DNA of 64,000 bases from Vibrio jasicida CAIM 1864 = LMG 25398 (GTDB lineage: Bacteria; Pseudomonadota; Gammaproteobacteria; Enterobacterales; Vibrionaceae): positions 62,001 to 126,000 of the forward strand of contig NZ_BAOG01000025.1 of NCBI RefSeq assembly GCF_000400365.1. The letters are read 5' to 3'. Positions 25,188 through 34,740 of this stretch are shown here, one piece after another. Under the pieces are notes generated by a model that was not told the DNA's origin, ran no database searches, and saw only the letters and a list, made by a program, of their open reading frames with translations. Every line of letters starts with the position of its first letter. Within the stretch, counting starts at the first letter, position 1. The position numbers and the translations under genes are program-made.

Positions 25188-26378
25188 TTACATCTTGCTA
25201 TCGAGGTATTTACCCGTTTCTTTGTGCCCAAAATCAGGGATCATGGTAAAGAACAGTTTCACAATCTGCTCTTTAGTCCAAGCTCGCTCATCTTTCATCT
25301 CAGAGATGCTGTTTTCAAACAAAGTAAGAAGCTCTTGCTCATAAAGAGGTTCATTTTTGATGATGCCCAGATTTTCGAATCGAGACATATCCAGCTCTTC
25401 TTTATCTGTAAAAAACTCTTCGAAGTCTTTTTCACCCGTTGTATCACTTGCAGTAAACAAACATGGCCACTTACCCTGCTCTGGAAGCGTATGTGCAAGT
25501 TGACGAGCTTCTTCTTCTGTTTCACATAGGTGAGGTTCAAAACCAAGTTGCTCTAGGTATTTCACCGCGATATCTGCAAACGAAATAAGATGTAGAGCTT
25601 CACTTAGTTTCGGGAAGAAAATGTCTCGGTTTTCGCCAAAGATACAAGACATTAAACATAGTTCTCCCGACTCTTGAGGAGTAACAAAGTAACGCTTGAT
25701 GTCGTTTGGAGCCACGATAGGTTGGCGCTTTTGGATACGTTGGTTAAATCCGTGAAGTAGCGAGCCATCAGAGAATGCCACATTTGCAAATCGAGCAGTT
25801 GAGATTGCCATTTGCTCGCTTTTACGCATCAGGAACATTTCCATAATACGTTTGGATGCTCCCATCATATTGACTGGGTTTGCAGCTTTATCAGTTGAAA
25901 CACAGAAGTACTTTTTCGCACCAGCATCAATAGACTGCTGGATCGTTTTGTCGGTATTAAAAACATTCACATCGATCATGCGCATCAGTGTATAAGGATC
26001 TTTTTCACTTCTAACATGCTTAAGCGCAGATAGGTTCAATACATAATCGAACTTACCATCGGCTTTAATGAATGCATCGTACTCCAGAGAACCAATGTCC
26101 AAAGCAAATGTTTGGAAGTCACCATCAATATAACCAAATGAGCTACGGATATCTCGAACAAGCTCTACCATATTGTTTTCACTAATATCGACAACATGTA
26201 GCTTCTTAGGGTTACGTTTAAAAATCTCTTTAGTTACCGCTTGTCCGATAGAGCCAGCTCCACCCAGAACAAGGAAACTTGACGCAGAAACAATGCGTGA
26301 CAGTTCAGATTCATGATGCTGAATGTCTTGATCAAACAAAGCCTCAGTTCGGCCAATCAGGTTTAATATTGAAGTCAT
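25188..26378 (-). CDS. legB: NDP-N-acetylglucosamine 4,6-dehydratase (LegB-like)
   Basis: A 396-residue dehydratase of the polysaccharide biosynthesis/FlaA1 group. The NAD(P) motif GGAGSIG lies at residues 39-45, preceded by an N-terminal extension characteristic of LegB. STDKAANPVNMMGASK in the middle supplies the catalytic Ser/Thr, Asp-Lys and Met/Lys region of the family. It would make the 4-keto-6-deoxy intermediate for LegC. It follows a serine-acetyltransferase-like gene by two bases. Confidence 0.9.
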   Translation of the reverse strand: MTSILNLIGRTEALFDQDIQHHESELSRIVSASSFLVLGGAGSIGQAVTKEIFKRNPKKLHVVDISENNMVELVRDIRSSFGYIDGDFQTFALDIGSLEYDAFIKADGKFDYVLNLSALKHVRSEKDPYTLMRMIDVNVFNTDKTIQQSIDAGAKKYFCVSTDKAANPVNMMGASKRIMEMFLMRKSEQMAISTARFANVAFSDGSLLHGFNQRIQKRQPIVAPNDIKRYFVTPQESGELCLMSCIFGENRDIFFPKLSEALHLISFADIAVKYLEQLGFEPHLCETEEEARQLAHTLPEQGKWPCLFTASDTTGEKDFEEFFTDKEELDMSRFENLGIIKNEPLYEQELLTLFENSISEMKDERAWTKEQIVKLFFTMIPDFGHKETGKYLDSKM

Positions 26379-26380
26379 TG

Positions 26381-26860
26381 CTATTCTTTCTCTAATTGAG
26401 GCTTTCTAGCCGTAATACTTTTATTATTGCCCACTATCGAGCTGTTATCAGCCACGTTTTTTGTGATGACCGCATTTGCTCCAACGTAACAATTCTTACC
26501 AATTGAAATCCCGCCAATAACCTTTGCTCCACTGCCAATGTAAGTATTTTCTGACACGTGGGCCATTGAGTTATCGGAGTCAAAGTTGCTGCCAATCGTG
26601 ACTTGTTGATAAATTCGACATCCTTTTTCCACTTTTGCTTGCGAACCGATAACAATTCCACAAGGGTGAGGAAACAATACCGTTGGATGAATATCGGCTA
26701 AATGGCTAACATCACAGTTGTAAACATAAAAAATACGTCGTTGAAAACGCTTGCGTATAAAACGAGAGTGTTGCGTACCCCAAAACATTAGATCTAATTC
26801 GGCACGAAACTTTTTTGAGGGTTCAGACGTAGAAAGCCATTTTATCAATAGTTTAAGCAT
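26381..26860 (-). CDS. CysE-like hexapeptide O-acetyltransferase
   Basis: A 159-residue left-handed beta-helix acetyltransferase of the serine acetyltransferase/colanic acid acetyltransferase type, with HPTVLFPHPCG leading into hexapeptide repeats up to about residue 150. The ATG at 26860, one base after the GT25 stop, is preferred; the frame's upstream extension would overlap the GT25 gene by 56 bases. It probably O-acetylates a sugar of the LPS core or the nonulosonic acid. It is too short for a full CysE (about 270 residues), so cysteine synthesis is unlikely. Confidence 0.8.
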   Translation of the reverse strand: MLKLLIKWLSTSEPSKKFRAELDLMFWGTQHSRFIRKRFQRRIFYVYNCDVSHLADIHPTVLFPHPCGIVIGSQAKVEKGCRIYQQVTIGSNFDSDNSMAHVSENTYIGSGAKVIGGISIGKNCYVGANAVITKNVADNSSIVGNNKSITARKPQLEKE

Positions 26861-26861
26861 A

Positions 26862-27587
26862 CTATTCGACCTTCTTCGGTGGGTTTCGAAATAAATACCA
26901 TTTACGCCAAAGAGCACACTGAATAGAATACAACTCCCGCGTAAATCGATTCATTTTATTACTCTTCTCGAGCTTACCGACACTAGAATCAAAATCTGTT
27001 TCATTCTTAACGATACCTGGCATTATGCCTCGGCATGAAACTTCATTTGACCAAAACTGGTCCATGTAATCATCAACAGGCAGTAGCCATTCTTGAGCAG
27101 ATTCAATGAACCTTTTTGCAGCCATTGGAGTGACGAAGTAAGATCGAGTTGCGCCTGGGCCTCGTAAATACTCGACGACATCATGAGATCTATATGAACC
27201 AATTTTGACGAATGGCCGTTTGCGTCCATTAACAAATAAACGAACATAACCATATGGTTGGAGCTCGTTGATGTTTTTCATCGAATCATCAAAACATTCT
27301 TCTAGTTGAGCATCATCCTCAATGACAACTATCGGCTCATTTAACTCTAGGCACTTTTCCCAAAGCAAATAGTGACTGGCGAAGCACCCCAATTCACCTG
27401 GCGTCATTCCATAGCCTTTCACTCTAAGTCTTTTCTCAACGTTGTACTTGCTAAACAGAGGATGCTCGCCTTTACGTCCATCTATTGCATCAAAAAACTC
27501 AAAGTCTTGCTCTACACCAGCAAATTGAGCTTCGATATGCGCGCGGCGCTCAACTGCGCTTTCCAAACTAATCACAAACGTACGCAT
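26862..27587 (-). CDS. Glycosyltransferase family 25 (LPS core)
   Basis: A 241-residue GT25 enzyme of the LgtB/Lex-1 type, usually beta-galactosyl- or glucosyltransferases of LPS outer core. Typical features are ISLESAVERR (residues 6-15), LGCFASHYLLW at 66-76 and an EDDA acidic motif at 90-93. It follows kdkA by three bases and precedes an acetyltransferase by one, all on the minus strand. Donor and acceptor sugars cannot be told. Confidence 0.85.
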   Translation of the reverse strand: MRTFVISLESAVERRAHIEAQFAGVEQDFEFFDAIDGRKGEHPLFSKYNVEKRLRVKGYGMTPGELGCFASHYLLWEKCLELNEPIVVIEDDAQLEECFDDSMKNINELQPYGYVRLFVNGRKRPFVKIGSYRSHDVVEYLRGPGATRSYFVTPMAAKRFIESAQEWLLPVDDYMDQFWSNEVSCRGIMPGIVKNETDFDSSVGKLEKSNKMNRFTRELYSIQCALWRKWYLFRNPPKKVE

Positions 27588-27590
27588 TCT

Positions 27591-28307
27591 CTATCCTTTA
27601 TTACTTTGGTGGTAACCGCTTAGCAAACAGTCAAAGTCTTGGAGGCTCCACGCAATCGCGCATTTACCTTTTTCTTTCTTAAATGAGCGCAATAGTCGCT
27701 CTAAATTCTCTTTAGAAACCTTAGTATCTGTAGATGAAAAGCACTTATCAAAGTCGATAATCCAGACCTTGTCTTGATCATCAATTAAGATGTTATGAAT
27801 GTTCAAGTCGGTATGGTTCACATTAACTTTATGCATCTTGGCAATTTCTTGCCCAATCTTTTGGTACATCACTTTCGGTAATGGTTTTTCTTGCAAAATA
27901 CTGACCAAGTCTCTGGCATTTGGGATTCTTTCGCTGAGAAGATCCGCTTGGTAAATCAAACCTGTTTTAACTGCTCGCGCGGCAATCGGGCGAGGAACAT
28001 TAACGCCGGCATCTATCAAAATCTGCAAAAGGTTTAACTCCTGAGCACTACGAGTTTGTTCCCAACCAGAAAACCAGTATTGGTCTTTCACAAGTTTGCC
28101 GAATAGACCACCTCGGCGATAATGTCGAAGGGCAGCTTGCATAGAGTCTAGTTGAACAAACCAGGTAGTACCCCGACCAGAAGCACTGCCCAAGATTTTA
28201 CCTTGTTCTTGCCAATAGCCGGCATCAAACAATGGCAATGTTGGGTCTGAAATGATTTCATCATCAAACCAAATCGTGCAATTACCTTGTTGTGAAGTTT
28301 GAATCAT
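27591..28307 (-). CDS. kdkA: Kdo kinase (KdkA)
   Basis: A 238-residue lipopolysaccharide kinase that phosphorylates the single Kdo residue at O-4. The kinase-like core has HTDLNIHNILID (catalytic loop) and VWIIDFDKC (metal-binding Asp) in the C-terminal half, and RHYRRGGLFGKL in the N-terminal part. The frame can also open at a GTG at 28322; ATG at 28307 is preferred, though neither has a strong ribosome-binding site. It pairs with waaA, as in Haemophilus and Vibrio, where a phosphorylated Kdo replaces the second Kdo. Confidence 0.92.
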   Translation of the reverse strand: MIQTSQQGNCTIWFDDEIISDPTLPLFDAGYWQEQGKILGSASGRGTTWFVQLDSMQAALRHYRRGGLFGKLVKDQYWFSGWEQTRSAQELNLLQILIDAGVNVPRPIAARAVKTGLIYQADLLSERIPNARDLVSILQEKPLPKVMYQKIGQEIAKMHKVNVNHTDLNIHNILIDDQDKVWIIDFDKCFSSTDTKVSKENLERLLRSFKKEKGKCAIAWSLQDFDCLLSGYHQSNKG

Positions 28308-28334
28308 ATCTTTAATACCCACAGCTAAAGTGAT

Positions 28335-28739
28335 CTAGAGATAAAGACTAAGCAAGATATACAGCCATGTGAATCCAGCGAACGCTAATGCCACCATAAC
28401 TGCCGCTGACCCTATATCTTTTGCTCGCCCACTCAATTCATGATGTTCGACGCCTACGCGATCCACTACCGCCTCTATCGCGGAATTGATCAACTCAACA
28501 ATCAAAACAAGAACGACGACACCAAGCATCAAAATGCGTTCTATGACACTCAAGTCAAAAACACACACCAAAACGATAGCAATGGCTAGCATCACAAGCT
28601 CTTGTCTAATCGCTGCTTCGTGTTTAAACGCCGCCCTTAAGCCTTTCGCAGAATATCCCGTAGCTTTGATGATGCGCTTTAAACCAGTGTTTCCAGGTTT
28701 ACCCGAATTTGGAGATTGATGTTGTTGGCTATTTGACAT
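28335..28739 (-). CDS. dgkA: Diacylglycerol kinase
   Basis: A 134-residue small integral membrane kinase with three transmembrane helices (about residues 48-66, 68-87 and 110-131) and the DgkA signature ELINSAIEAVVDR with its catalytic glutamate and asparagine. It recycles diacylglycerol to phosphatidic acid. It has a polar N-terminal tail of about 20 residues, longer than E. coli DgkA. It is the first gene of the minus-strand run that continues through kdkA to the nonulosonic acid genes, sharing a 103-base divergent gap with the opsX-like gene. Confidence 0.93.
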   Translation of the reverse strand: MSNSQQHQSPNSGKPGNTGLKRIIKATGYSAKGLRAAFKHEAAIRQELVMLAIAIVLVCVFDLSVIERILMLGVVVLVLIVELINSAIEAVVDRVGVEHHELSGRAKDIGSAAVMVALAFAGFTWLYILLSLYL

Positions 28740-28842
28740 TGCGAAGACTCGTCAGTGCTCAGTATAGAAGCGGTGTATTTTACATTTATTGGGGATGTCT
28801 GCATAATTTACCTGCATCTATTTATCTGATCAGACAATAACT

Positions 28843-29898
28843 ATGTTCACTTCTGCCCCTTCTTCACTCTGTATATTGCGTTTATCTGCAATTGGTGACG
28901 TTTGCAATACTATCGCGACGGTTCAAGCGATTCAAAAACAATGGCCTGAGACCCATATCACTTGGATTACTGGCAAACTTGAAGCTCAATTGCTACAAGC
29001 GATAGATGACGTTGAAGTGATTGTTTTTGATAAAAAAGCAGGACTTGATGGCTACAAGTCATTGTGGAAGCAACTCAAAGGACGCGAGTTTGATGCCTTG
29101 CTTCATATGCAATATGCCATTCGAGCGAGCGTGGCGACGTTGGGTATTAAAGCGAAATACAAACTTGGTTTCTCTTCTGACCGTAGCCAAGACTTTCAAA
29201 CTTTGTTCACCAATGTCAAAGTCCCTTCACCAAGCTCTTTGCATGTTGCGGATGGTTTAATGGCGTTTGCCAATCAGATTGGAGTACCTCAATCGGAACT
29301 ATCTTGGTCTTTATCTTACTCAGAAGAGGATAGTACTTGGGCTAAGGCAAAACTAGGTACGGTGCAACCAAACTTGTTATTGGTTCCCGGAGCAAGTAAA
29401 GCCTACAAGAACTGGAACGCGAAGGGTTATGTGGATGTCATTAATCATGCGCGAGAGAAAGGCTGGAATGTCATACTAGCGGGCAGTCCTGCAAAGGTGG
29501 AAGTTGACCTAGCAAATGAGATTCAAGCTTTGTTGCGTGAACCTTGTTTAAACTTAGTAGGAGAAAGCTCCATCCTACAAATGCTAGCTTTAATTGATAC
29601 TGTACAGATGGTGATAGCACCAGATACTGGCCCAGCCCACATGGCGAGTGCAATGAACACACCGATTATTGGTTTATATGCCCATCACAATCCCATTCGA
29701 GTAGGCCCTTATCGCTTTTTAAAGTATGCCGTATCTGTATATGAAGAAGTGATTCTTGCAGAAACAGGAAAGACTAGCCAAGAATTAAGTTGGCGAACCC
29801 GAGCAAAGGATGAAGCCGCAATGAACCGCATTACAAGCGACCGTGTCGTCGCTATGTTCGAGCAAGTCGTAGAAGATTTGTATCCACAATATCAGTAA
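28843..29898 (+). CDS. opsX: ADP-heptose:LPS heptosyltransferase I-like (OpsX type, GT9)
   Basis: A 351-residue GT9 transferase. It opens CILRLSAIGDVCNTIATVQ (residues 9-27), the heptosyltransferase start, and carries the C-terminal APDTGPAHMASAM donor-binding block near residue 265. No waaC is otherwise seen here, and in Haemophilus and Vibrio the first heptose is added by OpsX, so this is the best fit; a WaaQ-like role is the alternative. It begins a plus-strand run of core transferases leading into coaD. Confidence 0.85.
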   Translation: MFTSAPSSLCILRLSAIGDVCNTIATVQAIQKQWPETHITWITGKLEAQLLQAIDDVEVIVFDKKAGLDGYKSLWKQLKGREFDALLHMQYAIRASVATLGIKAKYKLGFSSDRSQDFQTLFTNVKVPSPSSLHVADGLMAFANQIGVPQSELSWSLSYSEEDSTWAKAKLGTVQPNLLLVPGASKAYKNWNAKGYVDVINHAREKGWNVILAGSPAKVEVDLANEIQALLREPCLNLVGESSILQMLALIDTVQMVIAPDTGPAHMASAMNTPIIGLYAHHNPIRVGPYRFLKYAVSVYEEVILAETGKTSQELSWRTRAKDEAAMNRITSDRVVAMFEQVVEDLYPQYQ

Positions 29899-29936
29899 AT
29901 TATACCTGTAGAAGATTGTTTAAGAAGGAAACTACC

Positions 29937-30719
29937 TTGTCTAAATCTACCTTAGCCGTCGCGTTGATCGTAAAAAATGAAGAGAAGCACCTGAAAGCTT
30001 GTCTAGACACAGTAAAAGATTGGGTCGATGAGATTGTTCTTCTAGATTCAGGTAGCACTGATACCACTGAAGAAATCGCTAGGCAGTATACTGATAAGTT
30101 TTATACAAATTTAGAATGGCCTGGGTTTGGCAAACAACGCCAACTTGCTCAAGACTATGTGGAATCGGATTTCGTGCTTTGGTTGGATGCGGATGAGCGT
30201 GTTACCGATGAATTACGCCAAGACATACTCAACGCAATCAGCCAACACTGCGATAAAAACATTTATCGTGTGAACCGACTGACGACAGCCTTTGCAAAAG
30301 AGATTCGTTACTCAGGTTGGTCACCTGATTGGGTTGTACGTTTATACAAAACATCAGAAACGAAATATAACGACGCATTAGTTCATGAAAGCGTTGTTAT
30401 TCCCGATGGCTTTAAAGTAGTTTCGTTAAATGGCCGTTTGAAGCATTTTACTTATGAAAAGCTTGGCGAGTACACGCGAAAAACCCAACTGTACATGCAA
30501 TCTTGGGCAGACCAGCGTGAAGGTAAAAAATCAGCCTCACTTTTTAGCGCATTTACCCATGGCTTCTTCCGTTTCTTCAAAATGTATATTATCAAACGTG
30601 GCTTCTTAGATGGTCGACATGGTTTTTTACTTGCTGTACTAAGTGCAAATACAACCTTTACTCGCTATGCAGACCTGTGGCTGCGTGATTACGTCAAAAA
30701 ACATAATAAAGAGCAATAA
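29937..30719 (+). CDS. LPS core glycosyltransferase (WaaE/KdtX/LgtF-like, GT2)
   Basis: A 260-residue GT-A enzyme of family 2 resembling WaaE/KdtX and LgtF, which add beta-1,4-glucose to heptose I. VKNEEKHL lies near the start, followed by LLDSGSTDTT and the metal-binding LWLDADER near residue 88. The start is a TTG at 29937: AAGAAGGA lies seven bases before it, whereas an in-frame TTG at 29916 has no such site. The next gene begins two bases after the stop. Confidence 0.87.
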   Translation: MSKSTLAVALIVKNEEKHLKACLDTVKDWVDEIVLLDSGSTDTTEEIARQYTDKFYTNLEWPGFGKQRQLAQDYVESDFVLWLDADERVTDELRQDILNAISQHCDKNIYRVNRLTTAFAKEIRYSGWSPDWVVRLYKTSETKYNDALVHESVVIPDGFKVVSLNGRLKHFTYEKLGEYTRKTQLYMQSWADQREGKKSASLFSAFTHGFFRFFKMYIIKRGFLDGRHGFLLAVLSANTTFTRYADLWLRDYVKKHNKEQ

Positions 30720-30720
30720 C

Positions 30721-31752
30721 ATGAACATTTGCCACGTTAACTTAGCTTCTGGATACCATGGTGGCGAGAATCAGACGCTGCAACTCATTAAGCAACAAGT
30801 AAAGCTCGGCTATCAACTGACAGTTGTTGCAAACCCTAAGAGCCCTTTCGCCGATGCGGTAAAAGCGTTGGGCGTTAAAGTGGTATTAGCGAACCACTTT
30901 ACCAAAGCACACTCAAAATCTATCACTAAGGATTGTGCTCTGATCCATGTGCATGAAGGACGTGCCATTTATTGGGCTCTGATCCAACATATGCTCTACG
31001 ACAAACCATATATTGTCACTCGCCGAATCGACAACGCATTGAAAAAGAAATGGTTGGCAAACTTAGCCTATTCAAAAGCCTCCGCTGTGGTGGGTTTAAG
31101 TACTGAAATAGTTCAGAGAGTGAAAGACGCTTACCCAACTTCAGTAACCTACAAAATCCCAAGTTCACCGGTGACATACCTTGCTAACACTGAAACGGTA
31201 AAAGCGATTAAAGACCGCTTCTCAGGTAAATTTATAGTGATACATGGAGCAAACATGCTGAAACATAAAGGCTTCAATGTCACTGTCGACGCGGCAAGAC
31301 TATTAGAAAAGTCCGCACCCTTTGTCTATTTTTGTTTACTAGGTGATGGCTCAGAGAGAAAGGCACTTGAGTCTCAAGCGCAAGGCCTAACTAACATCAG
31401 TTTCGAGGGCAAACAAAGCAATATGGGTGATTGGTTTGCTGCGGCAGATTTGCAGGTTCATCCTTCTTACACAGAGGGACTGGGCTCTGTCATTTTGGAA
31501 GGTATGGGAGCAGGTTTACCTGTTATAGGTACTAATGCAGGTGGTATCCCCGACATTATCGACCACAATTCAAACGGCTTACTCGTTGAACCAGGTAATG
31601 CACAAGAGTTGGCGAATGCAATAATGAAGATCGCTCAAGATGAAAAGCTTCAACAAGAATTCATCGCCAATGGGCAAGAGAAACTGAAGTTATTTGATAT
31701 CAACTACACTGCTAACCAATACGTAGATGTTTACGAGAAAGTTATACGATGA
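30721..31752 (+). CDS. Glycosyltransferase family 4 (LPS core)
   Basis: A 343-residue GT-B enzyme of family 4. The N-terminal half opens [17 protein letters not shown]; the C-terminal donor-binding block has [15 protein letters not shown] followed by [16 protein letters not shown]. The ATG at 30721 is chosen, two bases after the previous stop; the frame continues upstream inside the GT2 gene but without a credible start. coaD overlaps its end by four bases. The linkage it forms is unknown. Confidence 0.87.
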   Translation: MNICHVNLASGYHGGENQTLQLIKQQVKLGYQLTVVANPKSPFADAVKALGVKVVLANHFTKAHSKSITKDCALIHVHEGRAIYWALIQHMLYDKPYIVTRRIDNALKKKWLANLAYSKASAVVGLSTEIVQRVKDAYPTSVTYKIPSSPVTYLANTETVKAIKDRFSGKFIVIHGANMLKHKGFNVTVDAARLLEKSAPFVYFCLLGDGSERKALESQAQGLTNISFEGKQSNMGDWFAAADLQVHPSYTEGLGSVILEGMGAGLPVIGTNAGGIPDIIDHNSNGLLVEPGNAQELANAIMKIAQDEKLQQEFIANGQEKLKLFDINYTANQYVDVYEKVIR

Positions 31753-32228
31753 AAAAAGTCATTTACCCAGGAACATTTGACCCAATCACTAACGGTCACC
31801 TAGATATCATTACACGTGCCGCAGACATGTTTGATCAAATTATTATCGGTGTCGCTGCAAGTCCTTCGAAAAAAACACTGTTTAGCCTAGAAGAACGAGT
31901 AAAACTCGTTGAAGAATCAACAGCGCACTTAAGCAATGTATCAACCGCTGGTTTTAGTGGCTTACTGGTTGATTTTGCTCGTGAGCAAGAAGCAAATGTA
32001 CTGGTGCGCGGCCTTAGAACAACTGTCGACTTTGAATACGAATTTGGCCTAACGAGCATGTACCGCAAACTGTTACCAGGTGTTGAGAGCGTGTTCCTGA
32101 CACCAGCAGAAGAATACGCTTTTCTCTCTTCTACCATCGTCCGTGAAGTAGCAATCCATGGCGGTGATGTCGAGCAATTTGTGCCAAAGAGTGTTCATAC
32201 AGCTATCAAAACAAAGGTAGCCAAATGA
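31749..32228 (+). CDS. coaD: Phosphopantetheine adenylyltransferase
   Basis: A 159-residue hexameric nucleotidyltransferase for the fourth step of coenzyme A synthesis. The [15 protein letters not shown] opening includes the TNGH nucleotide motif (residues 14-17), and [11 protein letters not shown] near residue 127 is the second family signature. Length equals E. coli CoaD. It overlaps both the GT4 gene upstream and the GT90 gene downstream by four bases, so it is fully embedded in the LPS core operon, as in many gammaproteobacteria (kdtB was its old name). Confidence 0.97.
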   Translation: MKKVIYPGTFDPITNGHLDIITRAADMFDQIIIGVAASPSKKTLFSLEERVKLVEESTAHLSNVSTAGFSGLLVDFAREQEANVLVRGLRTTVDFEYEFGLTSMYRKLLPGVESVFLTPAEEYAFLSSTIVREVAIHGGDVEQFVPKSVHTAIKTKVAK

Positions 32229-33151
32229 GTTTCACTAAATTCAAATATTATTCCAACAACTCACTAATATCGCTCATTCCTGCCTCGCTTTTTCGACTGT
32301 ATGCCAAAAGAAAGCTAAGAGCATACGACGAGAATGAGCAAAATGATATTCAAGCTAGAGTCAACTATTACAATAAGATCATAGAGCAATTTGAAGTAGG
32401 CAATAAAGGAACTAAAGTCCGTAGTTTTAAGAAAACTAGCGGGACAACATATTACTTCGACTTACTCAAAGTCATTAAAGGCTTTCCGTCAAACTTCGCT
32501 TTTCATTACCTCAACGGTGATGTTCGACACGTCCCAGATGAGCCGACATTTGTGAAAAGTCGCCCTATTAGCGACGATAATGGCAATTCAGTAATATTAA
32601 AATTAAATGCAATTCGACACTTTTACTTTGTTCGAGATAAATTGTCATTTGAAGCCAAAAAAAATATGGTGGCTTGGCGTGGCGTAGGATTCCAACCACG
32701 TAGACAGGTTGTGTTACAAAAATTTCATGCTCATCCAATGTGCAATATTGGCCAGACTCGACCTCTAGATGGAAACCCATGGGAGAAAGAGTTTATGTCA
32801 ATAGAAGAGCAACTTACTTACAAGTTCCTTCTGGCCATTGAAGGAAATGACGTTGCCACCAACCTAAAATGGGCAATGTCCTCAAATTCACTAGTGCTCA
32901 TGTCGAAGCCAACTTGCGAAACTTGGTTTATGGAAGGACTTCTCGAAGCGGGAGTTCACTATGCTGAAGTTGCAGATGACTACTCTGATTTAATTGAGAA
33001 AATGGAGTACTACATCGCGCACCCAGAAGAAGCGGAAAGCGTCATCAAAAATGCTCACGCATGGGTCGCTCAATTCCGAGATCAAAAACGCGAGCGTTTA
33101 ATTTCATTATTAGTCGCGAAGAAATACTTCGAGAAATCAGGACAAATGTAA
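32225..33151 (+). CDS. GT90/CAP10-type LPS-modifying glycosyltransferase
   Basis: A 308-residue protein of the glycosyltransferase family 90 (CAP10/LPS-modifying) group. The middle carries [19 protein letters not shown], the family's W-R-G region, and [20 protein letters not shown], its S-x-S-x-V-x-K-P-x-x-x-x-x-W core. It overlaps coaD by four bases and ends 24 bases before the convergent mutM. Its AT-richness is higher than that of coaD. Bacterial members are thought to add a xylose- or glucose-type residue to core, but substrates are poorly known. Confidence 0.82.
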   Translation: MSFTKFKYYSNNSLISLIPASLFRLYAKRKLRAYDENEQNDIQARVNYYNKIIEQFEVGNKGTKVRSFKKTSGTTYYFDLLKVIKGFPSNFAFHYLNGDVRHVPDEPTFVKSRPISDDNGNSVILKLNAIRHFYFVRDKLSFEAKKNMVAWRGVGFQPRRQVVLQKFHAHPMCNIGQTRPLDGNPWEKEFMSIEEQLTYKFLLAIEGNDVATNLKWAMSSNSLVLMSKPTCETWFMEGLLEAGVHYAEVADDYSDLIEKMEYYIAHPEEAESVIKNAHAWVAQFRDQKRERLISLLVAKKYFEKSGQM

Positions 33152-33175
33152 TCTTGCCCTTCCTCTCTTAAGTTT

Positions 33176-33985
33176 TTACTTCTGACATTCCCCGCAGAAG
33201 AAGGTATTGCGTTGACCTATCTTTTGCTCTTGGAGAGCTTCGCCGCATTCTGGGCATGGCTCTCCGGCTTTTCCGTAAACTAATAATTCTTGTGCGAAGT
33301 AACCCGGTTTGCCATCTGCTTGGGCGAAGTCTTTCAGTGTGGTTCCGCCTTGCTGAATGGCGATCTCTAGCGTGGCTTTAATGTTCTCCACCAGCAATTG
33401 CCACTCTTTCTTGGTTAGCTTACCAGCAGGGCGAGTGGGATGAATGCGTGATTTAAACAATGATTCGTTGGCGTAGATGTTTCCGACTCCGACGACGACT
33501 TTATTGTCCATAATGAACTGTTTAACCGCAACGCGCTTACCTTTGGCTTTCTCTGCTACGTAATCAGCATTGAACTCTTCAGTCAAAGGTTCTGGTCCCA
33601 TATGACCTAATACAGCATGTGATTCATTTGGTGCGCTCCACAGCCATGCGCCAAAACGGCGTGGATCGTTGTAGCGCAGTATTTTTCCATTAGTAAGTTT
33701 GAGATCCACATGATCGTGCTTTGCTGGAGGAAAATCAGCATCAAGCACACGCAGTGAACCCGACATTCCTAAATGAACAATCGCAGTACCTTCGTCCGTT
33801 TCAATCAACAGATACTTAGCGCGGCGACTGATATTACGAATCACCTGCCCTTCTAGCTTCTTCAACTCTTGAGGGATATCCCAACGCAGTTTCGGGGTTC
33901 GGAATACAAATGCCTCAATCGTCTCGCCAACCATGTGTGGACTGATGCCCATTCGGCTTACTTCAACTTCTGGTAATTCAGGCAT
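33176..33985 (-). CDS. mutM: Formamidopyrimidine-DNA glycosylase
   Basis: A 269-residue base-excision repair enzyme that removes 8-oxoguanine. The N-terminal [10 protein letters not shown] gives the catalytic Pro2 and Glu3; Lys near 57 sits in RRAKYLL. The C-terminal zinc finger has CPECG and CGEC pairs. Length is as expected (E. coli 269). It is convergent with the LPS operon and likely monocistronic. Confidence 0.97.
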   Translation of the reverse strand: MPELPEVEVSRMGISPHMVGETIEAFVFRTPKLRWDIPQELKKLEGQVIRNISRRAKYLLIETDEGTAIVHLGMSGSLRVLDADFPPAKHDHVDLKLTNGKILRYNDPRRFGAWLWSAPNESHAVLGHMGPEPLTEEFNADYVAEKAKGKRVAVKQFIMDNKVVVGVGNIYANESLFKSRIHPTRPAGKLTKKEWQLLVENIKATLEIAIQQGGTTLKDFAQADGKPGYFAQELLVYGKAGEPCPECGEALQEQKIGQRNTFFCGECQK

Positions 33986-34086
33986 TTAATTCTCCTTAAA
34001 ACGCTAAGAGCATTGATATTGGGTGGCTAGCATAATCGAAAAGAACAAAGACAAACACAGCTTTTGAAAAGGGTTATTCGTAAGGC

Positions 34087-34563
34087 TTACTTGGGCATGA
34101 TGTAGTTGCCATCAACAGAAATCGCAATCCATTTATCTTGCCAGTTTTTAAACAACCAAAAGTCGCCAAGCCGATAAAAGGTCACTCGTTGCGGTTCTTC
34201 TAAGTCTTGGTACCAGATCTCAATACTTTCTGGAGAAGACAACTGAGACTTTAAATTATCGTATTGTTCTGAGGTCAGCTCAGTCCCTTCCAAAGATTGC
34301 CAACGAGTCACAATCTCTTGTACGGGAATATTAGCTTTAATGTTCGATTGCCATTGCCCATTTTGTTTCTCTAATTCCCAACCTGAGAAGTAAATAGCAC
34401 TCACTTCATGATCAGAGCGCAATAAATTGGGGTAAGGATCCACGGGTTCTTCGACAAGGTAGGTTTTGATCAAGGTTGGCGCATTCAAGATCACCATAAA
34501 AACGATGATGCCTAGGATAAGAATATTGTTCCAACGACGGCGACGGGCCGGACTAACGCGCAT
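34087..34563 (-). CDS. Membrane-anchored protein of unknown function
   Basis: A 158-residue protein I do not recognise. A basic N-terminus (ARRRRW) is followed by one membrane helix (about residues 12-33), so the remaining 120 or so residues are probably periplasmic. That part is rich in Trp and acidic residues (for example SGWELEKQNGQW, DFWLFKNWQDKW) and has no cysteine. It lies between mutM and the rpmBG operon on the same strand, separated from rpmG by a strong terminator. Confidence 0.75.
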   Translation of the reverse strand: MRVSPARRRRWNNILILGIIVFMVILNAPTLIKTYLVEEPVDPYPNLLRSDHEVSAIYFSGWELEKQNGQWQSNIKANIPVQEIVTRWQSLEGTELTSEQYDNLKSQLSSPESIEIWYQDLEEPQRVTFYRLGDFWLFKNWQDKWIAISVDGNYIMPK

Positions 34564-34686
34564 AGCAGTTCCTAATCTCCTGTAGTTATCAACAAACTAC
34601 CAAAGCGTATGAATTTTGACTAGAACATCTGTATGGAAACACGTGAAAGAAGGGATGAAGTGAAGGATTACTGAATTTTAGGTAAT

Positions 34687-34716
34687 AAAAAGCCCAACTC
34701 GAGAGTTGGGCTTTTT
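34687..34716 (-). terminator. Strong terminator after rpmG
   Basis: A perfect 14-base-pair stem (AAAAAGCCCAACTC with GAGTTGGGCTTTTT) with a two-base apex, T-rich on both ends, so it can work in both directions. It ends the rpmB-rpmG operon. Confidence 0.93.
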
Positions 34717-34740
34717 AAATCGTCAAAGAGACAAAACCAA

